NCBI GenBank assembly: GCA_029964075.1
Contig: CM057141.1
Coordinates: forward strand, 3,906,001-3,970,000
Reading direction: 5' to 3'
Length of the DNA: 64,000 nucleotides
DNA from: Patiria pectinifera
Lineage: Eukaryota; Echinodermata; Asteroidea; Valvatida; Asterinidae
Shown here: positions 11,401 to 23,400 of the stretch, one piece after another
How positions within the stretch are numbered: position 1 is the stretch's first letter
How the letters are laid out: the number at the start of each line of letters is the position of its first letter
Made by a program: the position numbers and the translations under genes
The notes under the pieces: model-generated
Database searches by the model: none
What the model was told of the DNA's origin: nothing
What the model saw: only the letters and a program-made list of their open reading frames with translations

Positions 11401-14400
11401 TTAAATAAAGTGATCAGAACCAGTCATCTGATTTATAAAATACATGTATTCCAAAAAAGGTACTTAACATCTTCCAAAATACATGTACATGAGATCGTTT
11501 CTGCATTCAGTATGAGATGTTGAACAATAGAGGACAATAGGGTCCCCACCAATTCCCGAGCTAGGTCCCATATTTACAATCGTGTACAAAACATGTGGGA
11601 GATAGGTCTCCCTGAAAAGTCAGAGTACAAACAAAAAAGAGACAATAGGCGTCCTCGATTGCAGGAGATTTAAAACTTGCAATATAGTGAAGGGTCTTTG
11701 TTCTCTGCGGCATGGACGTCTCCAACATAATACATCAGATCATATGTCCTGGTTTACAGCACGGTAGCAGTGGCCAGCAAAGCGAACTCGTCGTTGAGCA
11801 ACAATAGCAGAGATGTAGGTGGAATGTCTCCGTAAATCTGTTCTTTAGTCCTGTGCTCACACCATGAGATGTTCTCCACCCTCTTAGAAGCATGGTGCAT
11901 GTGCCATCAAGGCAATCTTGAAGCTCCTTCTTCATGGTCCAGGTTTCAGCTCCATAGAGAAGAATGCTCCCCACACAGGCTCTGAAAAAGGCCAGCTTTG
12001 TTGATTGTGCTATACTTGATTGCCGGATGTTATGAAGCTTGTTACAGGCACTCCAAGCTATTCCTTTGCGAGTGAAGAAGTCCTTCTTACTGTCGGCAAC
12101 ATTATGACCCAAGGTACCTGAAATCACTGACCTCTCCAAGTTGGGTGCCGTCACTGGTGTATATTGGGTAGTGGCTCTCCTCATTGATGGTCATGTACTC
12201 GGTCCTCTTTGCATTAAGAAACAGGCCGACCTTGGCTGCAGCATTCTTGAGAGATGTTAACAGGTCTTGAGCATATCACACAGATGATCAGCCGTGAGGG
12301 CCAGATCGATCCACTTACGGTAGTCAAGATCAGTGAGATGCAGGCTTTGATCTTTGATGATGTCTTGATTTCTTCTGCTTGATGGTTAGACCTTTGTCGT
12401 GGATGCAATCCAGACTTTGCCTTAGGATGTCATCCACCACAATCATGTAATTGCAATTTTGCTCTATCTGAAATGAAAAACAGAATACTTGGAATTAATT
12501 AATATATACAAATGTAATGTAAAAACAAGGTTTCGGTTTTTTTTAGAGTATTAGCTTATGACCAGAAGTTGCTTAATAAACTGAGCGTTAAGCGTCATTA
12601 AGTTGACTTATTTTTTTTTCAATTCCTTTTCCATGCTTAAGTTTAAATTTGTCATTTGAAAGACACCTGATTCATGTAATGCAGTCAAAGCAGTACATTT
12701 TTATTAACACATAAAGAATTAAATAATGTCCTAATTGTACACAATGTATTATACATGCCTTTACATGTACATGTACATGAAGACTTACCAGTTGCAGTGC
12801 ACAACATCATGTTTAATTGCAAACGGCTTGAGAGCGTTGACTCTTGACAATTCTTGACAGCAATCTTTCCGGAGACTTCCATGCAGACATCGGTCCAGCA
12901 CACACGTATTTTGGATGTCATGTACAGGTTAAGTGTGTACATGAACAAAAAATTATGTCCAAAGGCCATGTCAGGGAATATATCCACAATTTTGACACAG
13001 TTTTATGCAGTTTTTGTCCTCAGTTGCAAGCCAGTATATGTGCACTCAACACTGCTGCACTTAATACTGACTGCAAATTTCAAATTTCCCACACTGACTG
13101 TTTATCTCTGGAATGCAAGGTCACTGTGTCATGTGACCTACTTGTGGCCCATTAGCAGCCAGCTTATGTTACATAATACTTCCTGACAAAATTTCTTATA
13201 GAGACCCCCTACCAAGTTCTTACTCAAGGGGTTTCTTATAAGAATTCTTTAACATTCTGACTGAAACTTTGGTCTCTTATAAGAATTCCTCAGGAACAAT
13301 AAGAAGGATGATCAGAAAAAATTCTGACTTAAAAATATGTTATAAGAATCTTACCATATTCTTACTCACTTGTAAGAATCTTTAAGAATCTTATAAGATT
13401 CTTACTCATTTACAAGAATCTTATAAGATTCTTATAAGAATCTTATAAGATCTTATAAGTTAAAATCGTACGGGGACACTCAGGTATTTAGGGCTTCACT
13501 GCTTTATTATAACCACTTGGAGACCCAATAAGATGTGTCCTACTTAGGTGCGTCCTACTAAGGTGTGTCCTACTTAGGTGTGTCCTACTTAGGTGTGTCC
13601 TACTTAGGTGTGTCCTGCTTAGGTGTGTCCTACTTAGATGTAAGAAATGGCCCCTTTCCAATAATAGTCAAGAACTGGAATGCTTCCCGTACCAACCAGA
13701 TTTCCTAATCCCTGCACTCACCGGAACTAAACCAGTGCTCTTCCTGAGTGAGAGACTGACCACAGCTGTACTACCCACGCTTCAGCAACTCCAAGTCTCT
13801 GAGCGGGAACTGTGCTACGCTTCGCGCCACAATTAACAGCTAAAGCACACAACGTGAGCAGTGCAATGGGAGAGTGCAATCCATGGACGAGTGAAATGGA
13901 AGAGAGCGAGTGCGCGCGCGACACGCGCTTATATACCCGCGCCGGGTACCAACCAGCCACGCAACTCGCGCGCTGTACAACGGACAGAAGTCCGCGTACC
14001 AATCAAATAAACTCCGGTGAACCTAGCGCGCCAATATTAACTGTTCCGCTACACAGCCGCGCCCCAGGTTTGGTCAGTCCCTTGACCTTAAAAACTGATA
14101 ACAATAAGGAACAGTTACAAAAACTATAACTCCTAACAAGGTGCTCGACCACCTTTGGCTAACTTAAATAAAGCTTAACTTAATAACAGTCAAAAAATGT
14201 CTCATCTGGAATCCTTGTACAAAATAATTTTGCTAACCTACTCAGGTCCTTATAGGCCTACAAAATAACGGTTTGACATACTTCGGCCTTATACAAAATA
14301 ATGGTTCGACCTACTTTAGGTCCTTATACAAAATAATGGTTTGACCTACCTAGGTCCTTATACAAAACTCTCCTTTAGTTTACAAAAAAACAAAACTTTT

Positions 14401-17400
14401 GTCAAAACGAAACTTTATATGAAACAGTTCAAAATGCCTCTTCTATTACAAACTTGAACAAGTGTTTAACAAATGTTACCAAAAAAGATCCTCAACAGTT
14501 CAACAAACAGTTCAACACAGCCTCTTTAGGTAGACGTTATCCTTATAGCTTCTAAGGATCCTGTGCAACTCCAGCCAGGAAGTTCACGTCGTAGGTGCGC
14601 TGTAGTTTGTCCTTGGTCACTTTGTTGCCTTCATGGTACACCTGTCGTGTAGTAGTCTCCATCACGCGGTTGACTCTACCCATCATGGCACTGATGAGAT
14701 CCTCATCCGAAAAAGGTGTGCCGACTGAATCACCATCGGTCTTCATCAACCTGCATAGGCGACCTTCTCCCTGTGATGTTGGACTTGGTGAGGTTTGTTG
14801 CTCTGTCGACTTCTTTGCCTTTAGGTGTCTCAAGTAAACGACATCATACTCGCGTGTCGTTGAGCCTTGGAGTGTCTTGTCTCCATCTCTGTACAGGTAG
14901 GTTTCCTTAACCTCCTTGATCCGGACTGCCTGTCCCGGTAGCAGCCTGTCTAGGTGCAGTGGTGTTGACATGATTGGAATGTTCTCTCCCCCCTTGGCGG
15001 TGGTTTCCTGACCATCGCGTCGTTTGGCCTCATCCCTCATCAACTCTATCATCGCTCGCGGCTTCCCTCTCGGCGGCATGACTGGCTCCTCATGGCTGTG
15101 GGGCTCCTCTAAATCCATCATCAGCGGAGGGGTAGGCGACAGTGTGATCTCTGGGAGCTCTCCACTCCCACTGTCACCTAAGATTGCTGCTATTTCCAGC
15201 TCCACAGCAACATCTGGTACTTCAACTACTTCCGGCCCCTTCGCTTCTCCTTTCGCCCCCATCTCTGGTGCTACGTTTAAAGCTGACGGCGTCAGAAGAG
15301 TAGAGCTCGGCCTTGGCTCATCAGGCTCATCGTGAACACTGGTACTGCTTCGTACCTCCTCCTCCTCCTCAGGTGCACGTGAAACTGTCGATGGCGCCTT
15401 CTTCTCTTTGGGACGCTTCCTAGTCACTTCTTCCTCATCTTTCTTGTCCCGGCTACGTTTCTTTGTAGCGGCAGTAGATCCACTCTCGCTCCGTCCAGCA
15501 GAACGTGACTTGACCTCTGGTTGGGAACCTGGTTCACCCCGTTTACCTTTAGGTGACTTTTTGCCTCCTAGGCGATGCCTTTCTGCCTCGCTCCTGGCAC
15601 GCGCCTCACGCTCCCTGTCCTCATAGGACTCAGCCTTGATCCCATTCACCTCAGCCAGGCAGGACGGATGACAATCTTTATAATGATTCAGCAGATTATC
15701 CCGCTGATTGTTCTTGTGTGAACACTGCCGGCACCAATAAAACACTCATGGCCCGTGCTCCACTGTCGGATGTCGGTCCAGACTCCTCGGATGTAGAAAC
15801 ACACTGTGGCATTTCGGACAGTCTATTGTCTTCGCCTCGTCTAGGTCCAGTGGGGTCCTCTTCGCTGGTGAGTCTCGACCCATGTTTATCTCCTGACAAA
15901 TGGTGAAAAGAAATGAATCTCGTTAGTGTCTCATGGCTAGTTAAAGAAATAGCTCTGGCATTCTGTAGCACGCTCACACACGCATTCAGTTAAACGCATG
16001 GGTTCCCCTCACGGCCTGGCCTGTATAGGTTCATGCCCCCGGCTGTTCCCGCACAACCTTACAAATAGCGTTGTGGCCTTCGCCTGTGTCTAGGTGGGGT
16101 TCTTCTGCCCACAGGCGTAGGTGTCCTGTCCTGGTCTCTATGTGTCGTTACTGTAACATCGTTAGTTTCCCTAGGTGTATCTTGCGTCTCTCCATCCATG
16201 TCTTGTGATTCTCCGACTAACTCCGCAGGTACATCAAATCGGATGTCTTCTTGATCTCGAGCTTCTGCAACGGTCTCTTCATCTTGTCTCGGCGGTTGAC
16301 AGGGCGACTCTGCCGTCCATGGTTTTAGCGGCCGACCTTGGTAAGGTTTAAGTCGGTCAAAGTGGACGACCTTTTTCCTACTTCTTGGCTTTTGCTGAAT
16401 TCTGTACGTGACATCTGATAGCTTTTGCAGTATCAGGTAGGGCCCTTCTCATCGTCGTTGTAACTTTGGCGATAGGCCCTTTGTCTTGCTTGGGTTGTGC
16501 AGCCACACGAATTCTCCTGTCTTCAGTTTGGCTCCTATCGTTTTCTGATCGTAGCACTTCTTCTGTCTCCTTGCACTACATTTGAGGACTTCCCTTGCCC
16601 GCTCGTGGGCTAACTGCATATCTTCTCTCAATTGAAGAGCATAGTCTGTTTCTTCGCTAACTTCACCATCCTTTGCAGTAACTCGAGTAGTCAAATCGAG
16701 CAGCAGGTACAATTCTCTGCCTAACATGAGCATGTTAGGTGTCTCACCGGTTGACTCATGAGGCGTTGAACGGTAGGCGAATGTAGCTAGCGTCACCTTC
16801 TGGTCCCAATCACGTTGCCGTTTGTGAGGATCAATCATAAGGGAGACCATACTCAACAAAGTCCTGTTAAAACGTTCAATCATCCCGTCGGATTTCGGGT
16901 TATATGGGGTTGTTCTCGTCTTCCTAATACCCAGGATGCTACACATCTCGGTGAAGACATTCGATTCGAAATTCTGTCCCTGGTCCGAGTGTAACTCTAT
17001 CGGAACGCCAAATCTGCTCACAAATTCCGATACAAACTTCTGGGCCACAGTCTCTGCTTTCTGATCCGGGATCGGGTATGCTTCGACCCATTTACTGAGG
17101 TAGTCTCCTACTACCAGCACGTATCGATTACCTCGCTCTGTCTCAGGGAGCGGTCCAAGTATGTCGAGTGCCACTCGCTGCATCGGGGCGCCTACAGCAT
17201 ACTGCTGCAACGGTACTCTTCTTGTTCTTGCATGTGAGTTCTTTGTTGCGCACAGGTTGCATTGTCTCACAAAAGACCTTACATCAGCACTCATCCCGAC
17301 CCAATAAAACCTATGGCGCACCTTCGCCAATGTTTTCCTCTGTCCCAAGTGACCTCCAGTCTCACCACCATGGAGTTCCTGTACAATCTCTTCACGGTGT

Positions 17401-20400
17401 GGCTTGGGTATGATGACTTGATACTTGATTACGTGGCCGTCATCGGATTCCCATCTCCTACATAGGAGTCCGTCTCTAACTTCAAGTTGGTCCCAAAGCA
17501 ACCAGTACGTCTTCACTGCAGGCGATGCTGGCGTCATTTCTGCCCATTCTGGCCTCTCACCAGAACCAAGTTTCGCCTTCAGAATCCAACCTAGTGTCTG
17601 ATCCTCCTGCTGGGCCTTTCCCAACAACTCCTGTGTCACCGTAGGTTCCATAGTCACGATTCGCACCGTAGGTGAATTTCTTTCTTTTGAAGTCTTAGTT
17701 GTCTCTTTCTTCTCATGCCCCTCGGCACCTGCTGCCAACTCTTTGCCCTCTCGGCCACATTGAGTACATGGTCGCCTCGAAAGCCCATCTGCGTTCCCGT
17801 GGGACCTTCCAGCACGATGAACTATGGTGAAATCATATTCGCTCACCACCTGCAACCAACGGGCGATCTGTCCCTGTGGGTCACGAAAGTTTAACAGCCA
17901 TCGGAGTGCTCCATGGTCCGTCCGGATGGTGATTTTTCTCCCGTACACGTAGGAACAAAATTGTTTCAGGAATACAACTATGGCGAGAAGCTCCCTACGT
18001 GTTACACAATAATTTCTTTCTTGCTTGCTAAGGACTCTGCTACCGTATGCAATAACCCTTTCCTGATCATCGACGACCTGTGAAAGGACCGCGCCTATAC
18101 CGACGTTGCTCGCATCTGTGTCGAGTACATAATGTTCCTCTGGACTGGGATACGCTAAGATAGGTGCTTCCTGTAGAAGCTTCTTCAGCATTTGAAACGC
18201 ATTCTCGGTCTGGTCATCCCATTCGAACTGTCTCCCCTTTTCTGTCAGGCGGTGCAGTGGCCGAGCTATGTCGGCGAACCCTTTCACAAAACGCCTGTAG
18301 TATGACGCTAGACCTAAAAAGCTCTGCACCTCAGTAACTGTTGTAGGTGTAGGCCACTCACGCACTGCCCTGATCTTCTCTGGATCTGTCGCTTTGCCTT
18401 GACTAGACACAATGTGTCCAAGGTACAAGACCTGCCTCCCAAACAGTTCACACTTCTTCGGCTTTAACTTCAAACCAGCATCGCGTAGGTGTTGGAACAC
18501 CACCTTCAAGCGTCTCAGTTCATCCTCCACTGTCTTGGCAAATATGATAATGTCGTCGAGGTATACCAGGAGAATGTCCCACTGTAGGCCTGCAAGCACT
18601 CGCTCCATCAGCCTCTCAAAGGTCGAGGGCGCATTGCAGAGGCCGAATGGCATAACTCGCCAACAGTAGAGACCTCCACGTACGACAAATGCCGACTTCT
18701 GCCGCGCCTCGTCGTCTAACTCCACCTGCCAGTATCCTGCAGCGAGGTCCAAAGTGGAGAACCACTTCGCGCCTTCCAAGGTATCCAATGAGTCGTCGAT
18801 GCGCGGTATCGGATACGCATCCTTTATCGTCAGGGAATTTAGGCGGCGGTAATCTATACAAAACCTCCTCGTCCCGTCCTTTTTCTTTACAAGTACAACA
18901 TTTGCGGCCCAAGGACTGTCACATGGCTCGATTCTTCCATCTTCAAGAAGACTTTTCACCTGTCGGGTTATTTCTTCTTGCTCCACAGTCGGATATCTTC
19001 TGGGCCTTTGCTTTACAGGCACTGCATCACCGGTATTGGTGTGGTGCTTGACCCAGTCTGTACGGCCTATGTCCCAATCTCCCTTAGAGAAGACATCTTG
19101 GTAGTACCTCAATAACTTTGCGATTTCACTATGGTGCTCCTGGTCAACATCCGTCTTACACCTATTAAAGAGATCAACAAGGTGCTCGGGCACATCTAGT
19201 CGGGCCGCTTTTTGTGACTCCACACCTCGTGTGCTTTCAATCTCCTTCTCACCTACAGGTGTAAGGTAACCTGCCATAGTTCCCCTATGAACTACACACT
19301 CTCTCTTGCCTGGGTTGAAAACTCTAACCGGTAACACCTCTTCGATCAGCATCAACTACTGCTCGGGCAACGATCATCCCCTTGTTCGCAATCTCGCTGC
19401 GGTCGACTGGCTCTAGAATTCCAAGACCATTATGCTTTGCTTTTCCACTAACATGTCCCTGCAAGATTGCCTCATGTCCAGGTGGAACTCTGGTCGTCTG
19501 TCCAACGACTATCCTCGCACAGAATGCTGCTCCATAATCATCGCTGCATTTCACCCTTTCTCCATTTACTCTGAGCTCAAGTGTCCTAAAGTTGAGTGAC
19601 CCGCATGTTGGGTACAAAAAATCCATACCCAGGATTCCATCCATAGAGTGTAAATTCCTGAAGGTCGCGTACACTGGATGTGTCGTTCTTCCCACCTGTA
19701 ACTCCACCCAGGCGCTACCTAACGTCAATATCCGTTAACCATCAGCATTTTTTATGCACGAACCCTCATTAGAAAGATGAGGCCTATTCTCAGGTGAGAT
19801 CTTGTGGTAGAGAGTAGATGACAGAAACGTGTCTGTTGCCCCGGTGTCCACCAGAAGCTTCGCCTGCTGTCCCCTCACCACTGCTGGTACAAACATGCCC
19901 CTTTTCACTCTTTCTGCTGTTGCACTCGAATTGGTAATTACATGACCCTTGTCTACTGGTTTGTTTCGTGGACTACGGTCTTGTGGCCCTCTTCTCCTCC
20001 CAGCTTTACCTCGGGCCCTGGGGTCAGCTGTTTCCCGACCCGTGTCTCTTTGCTGGCGGCCATTTACAGTCACGAGCGAAATGTCCTTTCCTATCGCACC
20101 TGAAGCACACAATGTCCTCTCTAGGTCGTCTCCTGTAGGAGGTACTCGGAACGCCTTCTGTCTTGTTTGGTTTGTCGTTCCCTGCACCTGTAGGTCTCCC
20201 TTGCACCAGGTTAGCCACCCACGCTTTTGTCTCTTCTTGAGCTCTTTGTATGGCCTCTGCCATCTGTTTCTGGCTATTTCTTACGAAATCCTCCAGCTTT
20301 TCCACCGAAGAGTCATTTTGTCCCTCTAGTACTCGTGCTTGCTTTGGGTTGCGACTGGGCCTCTGTTGTTCCACCTTGAGGAAACTCTCTGTCGCCATTG

Positions 20401-23400
20401 CTGCCCTTATAGCCTCATCGAGTGTCTTTGGCTGTGTCCTGAAGATTCCTTCACGAATGGCCTGGTCCTCTATCGCGTCCGAAAAGTGACCTCTTGCTAG
20501 ACGATCCTTCCCTTCGTCTGCTATCTCAGGATATGCCAGCGTGGCCAACTCCCTGATTGACTGACCTAGCTCCCTCAGTGTTTCCTTTGGTCCCTGTCGT
20601 CTGCAACGCAGCTCCATCAAGTGGTTTTCCGACAATTGGCCCGGTCCAAATCTCCTCTCCAGCCTGTCTATTAATTCTTTGTACGTCATCGTTTGACTAC
20701 CATCCGGACTGTTTGATAGCACCTTCACCGCTATCCCCTGCAAGCTCGTAGCCAAGAAGACTTTAGCTTGTTCGTCCGTCCACCCGTTAGCGAGTTTGCA
20801 CGCTTCAAACTGCTGCCAAAAATCCCTCCATACAGTCTTGCCGTTGTACCGATCTGGTACGATATTAGGTCGCTTCAACTCTGCAGGCGAACGGCCCTCT
20901 CTCTTCACTTCAACCACCAGCTCTCGCCTATCTAGGCTAGACCTGTCCTCGCCTGAAACTTGCTTTCCTGGCTCTGATGCTCTTCCGGCTGCACCCGCCA
21001 AGAAATTCCTCTCCATTGACCACCCTTTTTCTGTATCAGCGTTACTCTTGATTTCTTGTTGGGACGCTTCTACCGATGTCAAAGATGTGACTGGTGTATT
21101 TGTAGGTACCAGTAATGAAGACGATAGTGTAGGATACCTGGTTCTGGGTTTTGGCGTAGGTCTGCACCTTGGCATAGGTGTCGACGATGACATCAGGCTA
21201 CTTGATGCATCTCTTACAGTGTCAAGGTATCTGAAACTCGTTGATGGTAACTCCACTTGCGCACCTGCCTCTGCAGCCACCTGCCGACTTCCAAGTCGCA
21301 CCCTTCTCGTCTCCAGTTCGTCTAACTGTTCATGGAGTTGACCCAATTTTGCCCAGAGCTTCTCAGTCTCAACTTCTAGGCGTTGTTGCTCCTCCGCGTA
21401 CTGGGAAGTTTCAGCCGCGTCCTCGGTCAGTTCCTCTATTAGTACCGGTCTAGGTTGGTTTGCTTGTTTCTTGTCCATGACGTACGTCTATCTGGGTGAC
21501 TCTGTCCTAGGAAGGTGATTGTTTGCTCGTAGTTCGTGATGGGTTCTGTGTTGTTTAATCCTGGCGCCTATCCCACTTCTGACACCATTTGTGGCGGTCT
21601 TGTGTTGACGATGCCTTGGATATTGCTCTCTGCCGACCCGACGAGCGGCTGTGGGGAAGGCCAGGGGAACAGGTCCGTTTTGGGGCAGTCTACCGCCAGG
21701 CGCTCAGGAAACACACTCACTCGCGCTCTCACGCAAACCTCACGAACACATTCGGGAAAGGGTTAACGTCCAATGAATAGATCAGACACTCAGGTATTTA
21801 GGGCTTCACTGCTTTATTATAACCACTTGGAGACCCAATAAGATGTGTCCTACTTAGGTGCGTCCTACTAAGGTGTGTCCTACTTAGGTGTGTCCTACTT
21901 AGGTGTGTCCTACTTAGGTGTGTCCTGCTTAGGTGTGTCCTACTTAGGTGTAAGAATTGGCCCCTTTCCAATAATAGTCAAGAACTGGAATGCTTCCCGT
22001 ACCAACCAGATTTCCTAATCCCTGCACTCACCGGAACTAAACCAGTGCTCTTCCTGAGTGAGAGACTGACCACAGCTGTACTACCCACGCTTCAGCAACT
22101 CCAAGTCTCTGAGCGGGAACTGTGCTACGCTTCGCGCCACAATAAACAGCTAAAGCACACAACGTGAGCAGTGCAATGGGAGAGTGCAATCCATGGACGA
22201 GTGAAATGGAAGAGAGCGAGTGCGCGCGCGACACGCGCTTATATACCCGCGCCGGGTACCAACCAGCCACGCAACTTGCGCGCTGTACAACGGACAGAAG
22301 TCCGCGTACCAATCAAATAAACTACGGTGAACCTAGCGCGCCAATATTAACTGTTCCGCTACAACATGTTACATCTTCACAAGGACAGGAATCACATGTA
22401 TGCTGTGTGCATTAGGTGAACTACTGTAACAGGAGCCTCCCTCACATCAGTCCAGTCTCCAAGCAGGAGGGATTTTGTGAAGGAACCGTTTACTGTGTAG
22501 CGTATACAGTGACGTTGAACTTCCATGGTTTCACCGGAACTCCACGAAGTGAAGTGAACTGAACTGAACTGACTAGTCGATCAACATTTTTGGATTGGGA
22601 CTTGATTGCCTTAGAGTGACATCAAGTGTCTCAAATATCCTTGTTTGAATATATTTAGGGCCCTAATATTGTCTGTATACCGGTATTTTGTTTTTGTCTG
22701 AAAGATAAATGATTGTTTATTTCATAAAGTGTCATTGTTGATCTAAACATTTACATGTAGGCCTACTTAAAGTTTTTCTTGATTATCATCATCAGCGCTG
22801 GTGTTATATATTTTGATCTAGAGTTCTGACCGAGCTTTCAAATTAGAGGTTTTCTAGTTCAGTATAATTTATAGACTAAGTAGTGGTTTGTTCATTTGTC
22901 TGACCCAAGGTGTGTCGACCCCAATGTGGTCCATGTGGCTTACACTTTTATTCCATGATTTTTATACCATTTCGTTAAAATAATGTAACAGACATATCAA
23001 AGATTACGAATATTGTGGCAAAAACTGTCTGGGTCCTCTTTACTCAGTGTCCTGCTCAGGTGAGTGGCAGTCCTACAGCACTTGGGGTGGTCCGTTTGGA
23101 GACCGTATATCGCTGCGCTGACTCTTAAATAACTCTTAAATAAAGGGAATATACAACATTTGCAAACATCGAAAAATAAAACTACCAAGCTTTTACGAAA
23201 TACCTTACTAGGATGTTGGTAAATGACAGTCTAAAGCATCCTGTAAAATTATGGCACCACCTGGTCATTTTCAAGAAAATGGTATTTTTGTAAACATTTC
23301 CAACGGTGGTCGGCTGACCAGCGTTGGAAAAACCCAACTATTTTTCAACTACTGCTACAAATTTACCATTTTTCGGTCCAAATTTTGGCTATTGGTTACA

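Larger units (their letters stand above)
10492..14053 (-). repeat. Gypsy-1 3' LTR (element orientation), split by a transposon
   Basis: The two LTR pieces are 10492-10687 and 13476-14053, matching 21590-22363 across the break (AATAGATCAG / ACACTCAGG). Contains the same 17-bp tandem repeat at 13534-13650. The interruption shows that the TTATAAG element arrived after Gypsy-1. Confidence 0.9.
10492..22363 (-). mobile_element. Ty3/Gypsy LTR retrotransposon (Gypsy-1), antisense in SAMHD1 intron 5
   Basis: Two LTRs starting TGTGGCGGT and ending CGCTACA are flanked by the 4-bp direct repeat ACAT (10488-10491 and 22364-22367). Internal genes read on the minus strand: gag, protease, RT-RNase H-integrase, then an extra zinc-finger ORF. 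Reading frames are interrupted at 19735-19737 (TAA), by a frame change near 19340, at 16449-16451 (TGA) and at 15746-15748 (TGA), so the copy is not autonomous. Its left LTR (3' LTR in element orientation) is split by a 2.8-kb DNA transposon at 10688-13475. Confidence 0.92.

Noticed and set aside
13534..13650. Short regular repeats that might suggest a CRISPR-like array
   Set aside because: They are contiguous 17-bp tandem repeats inside an LTR, occur in both LTRs, and have no spacers. The genome is eukaryotic.
15024..15335. Plus-strand Ser/Pro-rich ORFs across Gypsy-1
   Set aside because: Antisense shadows of the minus-strand gag, pol and zinc-finger frames.
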